Assembly (NCBI GenBank): GCA_031258755.1
Contig: JAIRMK010000066.1
Span: 1-7,094, forward strand
Origin: Prevotellaceae bacterium
Lineage (GTDB): Bacteria > Bacteroidota > Bacteroidia > Bacteroidales > UBA932
Length of the DNA stretch: 7,094 bases
Direction of reading: 5' to 3'
Shown: positions 1-5,290 of the stretch, piece by piece
How positions within the stretch are numbered: the stretch's first letter is position 1
Layout of the letters: each line of letters begins with the position of its first letter
Made by a program: the position numbers and the translations under genes
The notes under the pieces: generated by a model
The model's database searches: none
What the model saw: the letters and a program-made list of their open reading frames with translations, nothing else
What the model was told of the DNA's origin: nothing

Positions 1-684
1 GACTGGTTACCTCAAAATCACGAAGCCTTGCACGACAAGGCGCAACAAACCAACAATTATTTAACAGAACCGATGAACCGCGAGCGCATGGGCTTTGGCC
101 CCATGACGCCATACGGCCAATGGTTCGACGCGGACTTCTCGCCCAAGTTCTCGGCGTTCTCCACCGCGTTTGCCGACTGGCAGAACCCGGCAGAGCGCAC
201 CCACCTGAAAACGGATGCGCTGGCGGCGGCGGAAAAGGTGTTTGTGCCGAGCTACCGGCAACTCTACACCGGCATGCTGAAAGGCAACCCGCTAGTTACC
301 GACGTCGATTTGGACGCCATGGGACTGCCCAAACACAGCAGCGGCGGCCACACGCCGGCGCCGGTAGCTACCACGTACCCGGACTATGACATCGACAGCG
401 GCACCATCCGCCGTCTCACCATCCACTTCTACGATCAGGGGAGTAAAAAATCGAAGGCGAAGCCCAAGGGGCAGCACGGCGCCGAAGCAAAGTGGGGCAT
501 CCTCAGCGCACCGCCCGCCTCGGTGAACGACTTGGTGAACTCGTCGTTCGACACGCACACGCCCCTCACCCTCGAGTTTGACGAGTCGCAACGCGGCAGC
601 GCCGTGTATTTCTGCCTGCGCTGGGAAAACACCACCGGCCAAAAAGGGCCCTGGAGCGAGATACAGAGCGCGATAATACCATAG
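1..684 (+). CDS. Uncharacterised Bacteroidota protein, 5' end cut by the window edge
   Basis: The frame is open from base 1 (reading DWLPQNHEAL) and stops at TAG 682-684. A TTG at 28 is possible, but the good reading before it suggests that the true start lies a few codons outside the window. About 227 residues are visible. There is no signal peptide or membrane segment in view. The N-terminal half is mainly helical in character, with a run like FADWQNPAERT followed by YRQLYTGMLKGNPLVTD. The second half looks beta-rich and ends in LRWENTTGQKGPWSEI, which resembles the last strands of an Ig/Fn3-like sandwich. From memory, similar proteins of about 220 residues are common in Bacteroidota and annotated only as hypothetical; I cannot assign a function. 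The gene is clearly richer in G+C than the lipoprotein gene after it, which may point to a different history. Confidence 0.8.
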   Translation, partial: DWLPQNHEALHDKAQQTNNYLTEPMNRERMGFGPMTPYGQWFDADFSPKFSAFSTAFADWQNPAERTHLKTDALAAAEKVFVPSYRQLYTGMLKGNPLVTDVDLDAMGLPKHSSGGHTPAPVATTYPDYDIDSGTIRRLTIHFYDQGSKKSKAKPKGQHGAEAKWGILSAPPASVNDLVNSSFDTHTPLTLEFDESQRGSAVYFCLRWENTTGQKGPWSEIQSAIIP

Positions 685-709
685 TAGCAGTATGCCGGAG
701 CAGTTGGCG

Positions 710-736
710 GTAGAAACGTGACATGCCACGTCCGTC
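710..736. repeat. Degenerate REP-like palindrome
   Basis: Bases 716-731 (ACGTGACATGCCACGT) are a perfect inverted repeat except for one A/C pair. The flanks GTAGAA and CCGTC look like worn arms of a longer palindrome of the type GTAGAGACGTG...CACGTCTCTAC. From memory, that type is a frequent intergenic repeat in Bacteroidota and cyanobacteria. It has no T run, so it is not a good terminator for the gene before it. The family link is recollection and was not checked. Confidence 0.45.
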
Positions 737-741
737 CGACC

Positions 742-777
742 CTCTGTGGCTCTCTGTGTACCTCTGTGTTCTCTGTG
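742..777. repeat. CTCTGTG word array, 4 copies
   Basis: CTCTGTG occurs at 742, 752, 762 and 771, giving a period of 10, 10 and 9 bases with variable 2-3 base linkers. It lies between the REP-like palindrome and the AT-rich leader of the lipoprotein gene. It is too short and too degenerate to be a CRISPR array. Confidence 0.75.
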
Positions 778-789
778 AAATTGAAATTA

Positions 790-810
790 TTAAATTTTAA
801 ATCTTTAAAT
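790..810. repeat. TTAAAT AT-rich word array
   Basis: TTAAAT is found at 790, 797 and 805, with a period of 7-8 bases. It sits just ahead of the ATG at 820, where the promoter and untranslated leader of the lipoprotein gene are expected. The word TTAAATCTT at 797 recurs twice at 2215-2239, downstream of the same gene. I see no clear TAnnTTTG promoter box here. Confidence 0.5.
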
Positions 811-819
811 ACAAAAATT

Positions 820-2199
820 ATGAAAAAAATACATTTAAACCTACTGACAATGCTTTTGGCAGCCATGTCAGGAATGACCTTTTGGTCGTGTGAATCGGAA
901 TCTGAAACTTCTCCTGCGCCGATAACGGTACAGGATGAGCAGGCATTAACCCAAAACGTTTACGCCGACGACACACAGGGAAACAATGTACAATTTACCA
1001 CTACCGGCGCATGGACTTCATCCATTACAACCTCCGGGAATGCTGTACCTGTTCCCGGCTCAATGCGTGCAGTTCCTACAGAGGCGCCACCTCCTTCTAC
1101 CTCCGGAACGACTACATGGATTTCGATTAGTCCAGATCACGGAGACAAGGAAGGCACATACACCATTGCTATTATACTATCGTCCAACACCACCGGAGCT
1201 GACCGTACGGCAGTGATTACCATTTTGTGCGAAAGTACAGAAATATCCATTACCGTTACGCAAAAGGCAGTGAAGGAAGATGGGACAATTCCTGAGGAAG
1301 AAGAACCCTCAAACGATTTGCCGCAAGCTCTGCAATCCGCGCTTTCCCAACTCAAAGAAGAAAACGACGAAATTTACATAGAAAATATTTCCCAACTATA
1401 TCAGGTATATATCTCGACGTGGGAAACAACGCATTATGTTTTCTCGTTCAACCGCAATGCGAAAAAACTGTATAAGCAGGGTTTTAACTACACCATCGGC
1501 AATCCGCAGCAATACATTGAAAACAATAGCGTATATGTGGCTTCTGAAAGTGGCAAATGGCGTTACCATACCGTAACCGACAGTGAAAAATTCTGGTCGG
1601 AAACGCCTGTTTCATATTATATCGATGAAACCGTCAGCAAGGTGGGAAGAACTTTAAATTCGACAGGTTTGCTACATCATCAATGGACGGTTACCGGCAA
1701 TGTATATACCGGACATTATACACACGAAGGATTGACCGACACCGTGAAGTTTACGTTAACCGGCGGGAAAATAACCGCCATAAGCAGTTACCGCACACAA
1801 TCGCTCGCCGCGCAGTACATTGACAAAAACAATGTAACGATTGCCTACACGGCTGTTCCGAACATTACAGCAGGAACAGTGAAAGACGAATATACTCCCG
1901 CCGGAGAACAACATCCGGTTAAGTTTGTCTGGGGCGAGGGTCTGGGCGAAACAATCTTTTACACGGGACATTATAGTACTCCCGGCAGGGGATTTGGCGT
2001 ATATCTTCCCGAAGACGGACTGCAACTGGAAGACGTGACTTATTATGCGCCGACCTTACAGGGTAAGCGAATAGAGGGATTTTACAAAAATGCCGCCTGT
2101 ACGGAAACGGACGAAATGATTAGTGCTCTGTTTTCCGGTAAACCGCTTTACGTTTCCGACGATAATACGGTGGTTTATGTGAAATGGGTAAATGAATAA
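820..2199 (+). CDS. BACON-domain lipoprotein, probably surface exposed
   Basis: 459 residues. The start at 820 (MKKIHL) is chosen because it opens a lipoprotein signal peptide: a Lys pair, a hydrophobic core, then FWSC with the lipidated Cys24. The open frame continues upstream to 718, but only through the tandem repeats. The acidic stretch ESESE right after Cys24 resembles the export signal that sends Bacteroidota lipoproteins to the cell surface. Residues about 35-150 match the BACON fold: AWTSSI near 65, WISISP near 100, GTYTIAI, NTTGADRTAVITI and a closing ITVTQKA. A Pro/Ser/Thr-rich insert lies at 77-97. An acidic linker (152-165) leads to a middle region (about 166-394) that I do not recognise. 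The last 65 residues, ending in VVYVKWVNE, resemble an InlB/Listeria-Bacteroides repeat (…LYAKW). BACON domains occur in carbohydrate- or mucin-associated surface proteins; the substrate here is unknown. No SusC/SusD genes are adjacent. A terminator follows at 2250. Confidence 0.85.
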   Translation: MKKIHLNLLTMLLAAMSGMTFWSCESESETSPAPITVQDEQALTQNVYADDTQGNNVQFTTTGAWTSSITTSGNAVPVPGSMRAVPTEAPPPSTSGTTTWISISPDHGDKEGTYTIAIILSSNTTGADRTAVITILCESTEISITVTQKAVKEDGTIPEEEEPSNDLPQALQSALSQLKEENDEIYIENISQLYQVYISTWETTHYVFSFNRNAKKLYKQGFNYTIGNPQQYIENNSVYVASESGKWRYHTVTDSEKFWSETPVSYYIDETVSKVGRTLNSTGLLHHQWTVTGNVYTGHYTHEGLTDTVKFTLTGGKITAISSYRTQSLAAQYIDKNNVTIAYTAVPNITAGTVKDEYTPAGEQHPVKFVWGEGLGETIFYTGHYSTPGRGFGVYLPEDGLQLEDVTYYAPTLQGKRIEGFYKNAACTETDEMISALFSGKPLYVSDDNTVVYVKWVNE

Positions 2200-2214
2200 T
2201 CGCCACCCGCCTGC

Positions 2215-2243
2215 TTAAATCTTTGAATTTTTAAATCTTGAAA
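2215..2243. repeat. 8-base TTAAATCT/TTGAATTT word array
   Basis: TTAAATCTT appears at 2215 and 2231, with TTGAATTT between and TTGAAA after, giving a period of 8 bases. It lies between the lipoprotein stop and its terminator, so it is transcribed in the 3' untranslated region. The same word lies ahead of that gene at 797. Confidence 0.6.
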
Positions 2244-2249
2244 CAGCCG

Positions 2250-2273
2250 CCGCCCGCACAGGTGGGCGGTTTT
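2250..2273 (+). terminator. Rho-independent terminator after the lipoprotein gene
   Basis: CCGCCCGC (2250-2257) pairs with GTGGGCGG (2262-2269), an 8-bp stem with one G-U pair around the loop ACAG. TTTT (2270-2273) follows, then ATCC. It lies 50 bases after the stop at 2199. Bases 2254-2273 are identical to 3058-3077, the core of the terminator after the next gene. Confidence 0.8.
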
Positions 2274-2310
2274 ATCCTGTGGAGAGTCACATAGTCGCCA
2301 TTGGGTGAAC

Positions 2311-2334
2311 GACTTAAAGACTTTAAGCCTTAAA
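2311..2334. repeat. 8-base GACTTAAA word array, 3 copies
   Basis: GACTTAAA (2311), GACTTTAA (2319) and GCCTTAAA (2327) stand head to tail. It lies in the 267-base spacer between the lipoprotein and four-helix-bundle genes, between two hairpins. No gene is visible in that spacer. Confidence 0.6.
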
Positions 2335-2374
2335 AGACACCAAACCAAATCTTACACCTAACTGCCGACCGTTG

Positions 2375-2406
2375 AACCCCGCCTGTATGGGCGGGGTTAT
2401 TTTTTG
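2375..2406 (+). terminator. Second hairpin-plus-T-run terminator, with no gene directly before it
   Basis: AACCCCGCC (2375-2383) pairs perfectly with GGCGGGGTT (2390-2398) around TGTATG, giving a 9-bp stem. ATTTTTTGG follows. The nearest upstream gene on + already has its own terminator at 2250. This one is therefore either a backup stop that insulates the next promoter or a remnant of a lost gene. Confidence 0.75.
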
Positions 2407-2434
2407 GGGGAGAGTATTTATAAAGAAAAAAGTG

Positions 2435-2442
2435 TATATTTG
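2435..2442 (+). promoter_or_regulatory. Putative -7 promoter box for the four-helix-bundle gene
   Basis: TATATTTG matches the Bacteroidota -7 consensus TAnnTTTG and lies 24 bases before the ATG at 2467. I see no convincing -33 TTG at about 19 bases upstream, so the call rests on the -7 box and its position right after a terminator. Confidence 0.5.
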
Positions 2443-2466
2443 CCATAATTTTTTAACCACCACGAA

Positions 2467-3045
2467 ATGGAAAACAATAACAGTTTATACCGTAATCCGG
2501 GTAACTACCGAAAACTACACAGTTATCAGAAAGCCGAGGCGATTTATGACATTACTTGCTTCTTCTGCGGAAAATTTCTCCGGCGCGGCGATCGCACCAT
2601 TGACCAAATGGTGCAGGCTGCGCGCTCCGGCAAGCAAAATATCATAGAGGGCTGCAAGGCATCGGCTATTTCCGCCGAAACGGAAATCAAGCTGATTGGC
2701 GTGGCCAAGGCAAGTCTGCATGAGCTTTGGGCCGACTATGAGGATTATCTCAGGAAAATATCGTACACCGACCCTGTAAAGGGACGTATTTGGGAAAAGG
2801 ATTCCATTGAAGCAAAGAAAATGTACGAACTCAGCCGTATTCACAATGATGCTGCATTCTACATGAAAATTGTCATGCCACGTCCCTCCGAAACTATTGC
2901 GAACATTGCTATTTGCTTGCTACGGCATACGGATTACTTATTGTTCAGGCAACTTGAAACGCTGGAGAGGCAATTTCTCTCGGAAGGCGGCCTGCGTGAA
3001 CGAATGACACGTTTGCGCATACAAGAAAGGGCTAAGAAGAAGTAA
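2467..3045 (+). CDS. Four-helix-bundle (S23/IVP-like) protein with C-terminal suffix domain
   Basis: 192 residues, starting at the ATG after CACGAA; there is no Shine-Dalgarno sequence, which is common in this phylum. Residues about 14-100 have the S23-type pattern: an opening helix (KLHSYQKAEAIYDITCFF), then MVQAARSGKQNIIEG, the usual 'A..S...NI.EG' signature, then ASLHELWADYEDYL. The remaining ~90 residues fit the 'four helix bundle suffix' extension, which I recall from a TIGRFAM of Bacteroidota proteins. S23-type proteins were first seen encoded in intervening sequences of 23S rRNA genes; most stand-alone copies have no known role. The protein is predicted cytosolic, with a basic C-terminus (RIQERAKKK). 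The gene appears to be a single-gene unit with its own promoter and a strong terminator, and it is bracketed by two identical 20-base terminator cores. Confidence 0.85.
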   Translation: MENNNSLYRNPGNYRKLHSYQKAEAIYDITCFFCGKFLRRGDRTIDQMVQAARSGKQNIIEGCKASAISAETEIKLIGVAKASLHELWADYEDYLRKISYTDPVKGRIWEKDSIEAKKMYELSRIHNDAAFYMKIVMPRPSETIANIAICLLRHTDYLLFRQLETLERQFLSEGGLRERMTRLRIQERAKKK

Positions 3046-3051
3046 GTACAA

Positions 3052-3080
3052 GCCCATCCGCACAGGTGGGCGGTTTTTTT
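3052..3080 (+). terminator. Rho-independent terminator after the four-helix-bundle gene
   Basis: GCCCATC (3052-3058) pairs with GGTGGGC (3065-3071), a 7-bp stem with one U-G pair. GG and then seven T (3074-3080) follow. The T run overlaps the stop codon of the convergent porV-family gene (3079-3081). There is no matching T run for the minus strand, so I read it as working for + transcription only. Confidence 0.75.
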
Positions 3081-4089
3081 AGAACACATATCCCAGCGTG
3101 ACGTAAAACGTATTGTTCAACGCATTGTTGCCGCTCGATGTCGGCAACCAGTAAGAGGCATCGAATAATAGCCTGTGGTAGGAAATGCCGGCCCCAAAAG
3201 AAAAATGAGCGCGGCCGCCATATTGCTCATGGTTGTACAAATAGCCTGCACGCGCCGCCAATAAATTATTCCACGTATATTCGGCGCCAAAGCCAAACGT
3301 AATTTCCGAAAATGAGTTTCCAAATGACTTGAACATGCCGGCAAAGACGCCCGCATCGGCATCATCTTCCGGAACCAAAGGTTTATTCGCTTCCACGCCA
3401 AAACCCCACGCATGAATATCCTGAACATTCATTTCATAATGCACGCCCAGCCGCAACGAGATGGGGAGAAACGCCGTATTGTCATTTCCAATATCCAGCT
3501 TTGACCCCACATTTGCAATCTGCAATCCGGCCGATAAGGATTGCCGTTCGACAGGAATACGGAAATAAAATCCCACGTCGGCGGCAAAAGCGCCGGCCGA
3601 CAATACCGACAGCATGCCCTGCTCCGCATAAATCGCCGACACGTAACGGAATGTCAAACCCATCGAAAAATAAGGCGACAATTGTCGCGAGTAGCCCACA
3701 TCGATAGCCCATTCTGCCGGACTTTGCGTAACGGTAGTCGTGCCATCCGTCAGGATAAATTTTCCCGCAGCAAAGTACGACACCGACCCACTGAGATAAT
3801 GGCCATTCCCTATTTTCCCGAAGCCCGATAAATAGAGCACACTCATGTCGTCGGACAGCGCATGCAGCCAAGGCGAGTAAGAGAATGACACGCCTCCCCT
3901 TTGCGTTTGGGAAAAGGCATATTTCGCCACATTAAAATATTGCGAATTGATGTCGGGCGGAGTGGCTACGCCAAGGTTCGCCATTCCTGTAGAACGCGCA
4001 TCGGGCGCCAGTGTGAGCACCGTAGGGATTTGCGCAAACACTGCGGCGCATGGCACAGTTAAAAAGAATATTCCAATTAATTTTTTCAA
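3079..4089 (-). CDS. porV: PorV (LptO)-family outer-membrane protein, type IX secretion
   Basis: 336 residues. A Sec signal peptide is visible (KK, hydrophobic core, cleavage after VFA19 before Q20) and the chain ends in a C-terminal Phe (VTLGYVF), typical of an outer-membrane beta-barrel. PorV hallmarks are LAPDARSTGMANLGVATPPD near 27-46, a following FNVAKYAF, then SYSPWLHAL, the strand-rich middle, LPISLRLGVHYEM, and WLPTSSGNNALNNTF near the end. In the family PorV takes type IX cargo from the SprA/Sov translocon by its C-terminal domain. The usual NPAK is NVAK here, and the chain is shorter than my recollection of PorV (about 390). It may therefore be a divergent paralogue, or closer to PorQ. 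The frame can begin only at a TTG (4087-4089), because a TGA lies in frame at 4102-4104. An out-of-frame ATG with a good signal-peptide beginning sits at 4103-4105, directly after the lspA stop. It is probably co-transcribed with lspA. Confidence 0.8.
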   Translation of the reverse strand: MKKLIGIFFLTVPCAAVFAQIPTVLTLAPDARSTGMANLGVATPPDINSQYFNVAKYAFSQTQRGGVSFSYSPWLHALSDDMSVLYLSGFGKIGNGHYLSGSVSYFAAGKFILTDGTTTVTQSPAEWAIDVGYSRQLSPYFSMGLTFRYVSAIYAEQGMLSVLSAGAFAADVGFYFRIPVERQSLSAGLQIANVGSKLDIGNDNTAFLPISLRLGVHYEMNVQDIHAWGFGVEANKPLVPEDDADAGVFAGMFKSFGNSFSEITFGFGAEYTWNNLLAARAGYLYNHEQYGGRAHFSFGAGISYHRLLFDASYWLPTSSGNNALNNTFYVTLGYVF

Positions 4090-4105
4090 ATATGGTTTTC
4101 TTCAT

Positions 4106-4717
4106 TTACTTTTTCAAGAAATAGCCGCGCTTAAATAATAGCAAATAAATCACCCCTGTTGTAATGGCCGAATCGGCAATATTGAAAATCGGACGGAAAA
4201 AAATAAATTCCTCTCCTCCCCACACGGGAAGCCATGTGGGAAAAGTGGTTTCAATAATTGGGAAATATAACATGTCCACTACCTTTCCCTGCAAAAAAGG
4301 CGCATAGCCGCCTCCGGCGGGGAATAGCGTCGCCACCTGTCCCTCCGAGCCGGAAAACAGTAATCCGTAAAAAAGACTGTCAATAATATTTCCCACCGCA
4401 CCGGCAAAAATCAGCGCTATTCCCACCATCACGCCAAGCGGGGCGCCTCTTTTTATCAGTCTGGAGATATAGACGCCAATTAACGCAACCAAAGCGATAC
4501 GGAAAACCGTCAGGAAAATTTTTCCCACTTCTCCTCCGAACTTCAGGCCAAAAGCCATGCCGGGATTTTCGGTAAAATAGATGGAAAACCAATTCCCAAA
4601 TACGGGAATGCTCTCATGAAGCGCCATGTGTGTTTTGATCCAGATTTTCACAACCTGATCAATAGCAAGAATTGCAAAAATAACAATAACAGCAATTTTT
4701 CCGGAGGACAACTTCAT
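4106..4717 (-). CDS. lspA: Lipoprotein signal peptidase II
   Basis: 203 residues. This inner-membrane aspartyl protease removes the signal peptide of diacylated prolipoproteins ahead of the lipid-carrying Cys. The two catalytic Asp are visible: D113 in AGAVGNIID and D182 in FNIADS. Conserved D20 (AIDQVVK) and the N51 motif (TENPGMAFG) are also present. There are four hydrophobic segments (about 7-25, 66-86, 95-115, 180-196). The loop between the last two (about 117-175) is longer than in proteobacterial LspA (about 165 residues in all), as I recall for Bacteroidota. The ATG is at 4717; the 50-base gap to the dksA-like gene holds a 7-base tandem repeat. Its stop is 16 bases from the porV-family TTG. 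It would process lipoproteins such as the one encoded at 820-2199. Confidence 0.95.
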   Translation of the reverse strand: MKLSSGKIAVIVIFAILAIDQVVKIWIKTHMALHESIPVFGNWFSIYFTENPGMAFGLKFGGEVGKIFLTVFRIALVALIGVYISRLIKRGAPLGVMVGIALIFAGAVGNIIDSLFYGLLFSGSEGQVATLFPAGGGYAPFLQGKVVDMLYFPIIETTFPTWLPVWGGEEFIFFRPIFNIADSAITTGVIYLLLFKRGYFLKK

Positions 4718-4725
4718 GCCTTTTG

Positions 4726-4757
4726 GATTTACGATTTACGACTTATGATTTACGATT
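4726..4757. repeat. 7-base GATTTAC tandem repeat inside the operon
   Basis: GATTTAC stands at 4726, 4733 and 4747, GACTTAT at 4740 and a partial GATT at 4754. This is about 4.5 copies in register with a strict 7-base period. It fills most of the 50-base spacer between the dksA-like gene and lspA. Similar GATTTACGATTTA strings are, from memory, common between genes in Bacteroidota. Confidence 0.75.
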
Positions 4758-4767
4758 GCGATGGCGG

Positions 4768-5160
4768 TTACCTGCTTTTTGCTTCAATGCTTAATGTAGC
4801 ATGAGGAACAGATAAGAGACGTTCTTTGGGAATTAATTTTCCTGTTTCACGGCAAATACCATACGTTTTGTTTTCGATGCGCACCAACGCGGCCTCTAAG
4901 GAACGGATAAACTTTTGCTGACGGATCGCCAATTGCCCCGATTCTTCCTTGGAAAGCGCAGACGCGCCCTCTTCCAGCACTTTAAATGTGGGAGAAGTAT
5001 CTTCCGTGTCGTTACTTCCGCTATGCGTTACGCTCGACATTAAAAGATTATAATCTTTTTGCGCCTTATCCAATTTATCAAGAATTACAGCTTTAAATTC
5101 TTGCAATTCCGCGTCGCTATAACGTGACTTCTCTGTGGTTGCTGTTTTACTCTTTACCAT
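4768..5160 (-). CDS. TraR/DksA-family protein with degenerate zinc finger
   Basis: 130 residues. Such proteins bind RNA polymerase through its secondary channel and adjust initiation. The coiled-coil part spans about 15-95, with DTEDTSPTF at its turn (D51 and D54, where DksA carries its acidic tip). The zinc-finger region TYGICRETGKLIPKERL...PHATLSIEAK (99-128) keeps the fold's sequence but only one of four Cys (C103); the other positions are T106, S124 and A127. It probably binds no zinc, which I recall as usual for the Bacteroidota dksA next to lspA. The start is set at ATG 5160 because GGAGG (5168-5172) lies 7 bases before it; the in-frame GTG at 5166 would be 1 base from it. First gene of the likely dksA-lspA-porV operon. 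Confidence 0.88.
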   Translation of the reverse strand: MVKSKTATTEKSRYSDAELQEFKAVILDKLDKAQKDYNLLMSSVTHSGSNDTEDTSPTFKVLEEGASALSKEESGQLAIRQQKFIRSLEAALVRIENKTYGICRETGKLIPKERLLSVPHATLSIEAKSR

Positions 5161-5167
5161 ACTCACT

Positions 5168-5172
5168 CCTCC
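5168..5172 (-). promoter_or_regulatory. Shine-Dalgarno sequence that fixes the dksA-like start
   Basis: On the minus strand GGAGG lies 7 bases before ATG 5160. It is the clearest ribosome binding site in the window and rules out the GTG at 5166. Confidence 0.8.
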
Positions 5173-5193
5173 GGTGATATTTAATATAGGGTG

Positions 5194-5224
5194 CGAATAT
5201 ACAAACTTTTTTAAAGAAAGCCAA
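5194..5224 (-). promoter_or_regulatory. Putative promoter of the dksA-lspA-porV operon
   Basis: On the minus strand TTGG (5221-5224), a 19-base spacer and TATATTCG (5194-5201) match the Bacteroidota -33/-7 layout (TTG, 19-21 bases, TAnnTTTG) with one mismatch in the -7 box. Transcription would begin near 5187, giving a leader of about 27 bases. Confidence 0.65.
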
Positions 5225-5246
5225 GAGATTATGACAAATAATTTCG

Positions 5247-5254
5247 TATCTTTG
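5247..5254 (+). promoter_or_regulatory. Putative -7 promoter box of the ATPase/DUF4435 unit
   Basis: TATCTTTG is an exact match to TAnnTTTG, 36 bases before ATG 5291. No clear -33 TTG is seen. It lies downstream of the alternative ATG at 5231, so it supports 5291 as the start. It is divergent from the dksA promoter, with about 45 bases between the two -7 boxes. Confidence 0.6.
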
Positions 5255-5290
5255 TGTTTTCATACGAATGATACACTTACACAAGTAAAT

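Noticed and set aside
742..777. CRISPR-like array
   Set aside because: The units are 7 bases with 2-3 base linkers, far too short for repeats and spacers, and no cas gene is present.
718..819. N-terminal extension of the BACON lipoprotein
   Set aside because: It translates the CTCTGTG and TTAAAT repeats, and it would bury the signal peptide and lipobox 34 residues inside the protein.
292..866. Open frames of 143-145 residues on the minus strand
   Set aside because: They are shadows of the GC-rich gene at 1-684 and run through the tandem repeats, with no domain signal.
2467..3045. Four-helix-bundle protein as Avd of a diversity-generating retroelement
   Set aside because: Avd belongs to the same broad fold, but there is no reverse transcriptase, template repeat or variable repeat in the window.
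3052..3080. Bidirectional terminator shared with the porV-family gene
   Set aside because: The hairpin is followed by a T run only on the + strand; the minus-strand continuation after the stem has none.
5231..5290. Longer start for the ATPase at ATG 5231
   Set aside because: The promoter-like TATCTTTG lies after it, and the extra 20 residues precede the usual first strand of the fold.
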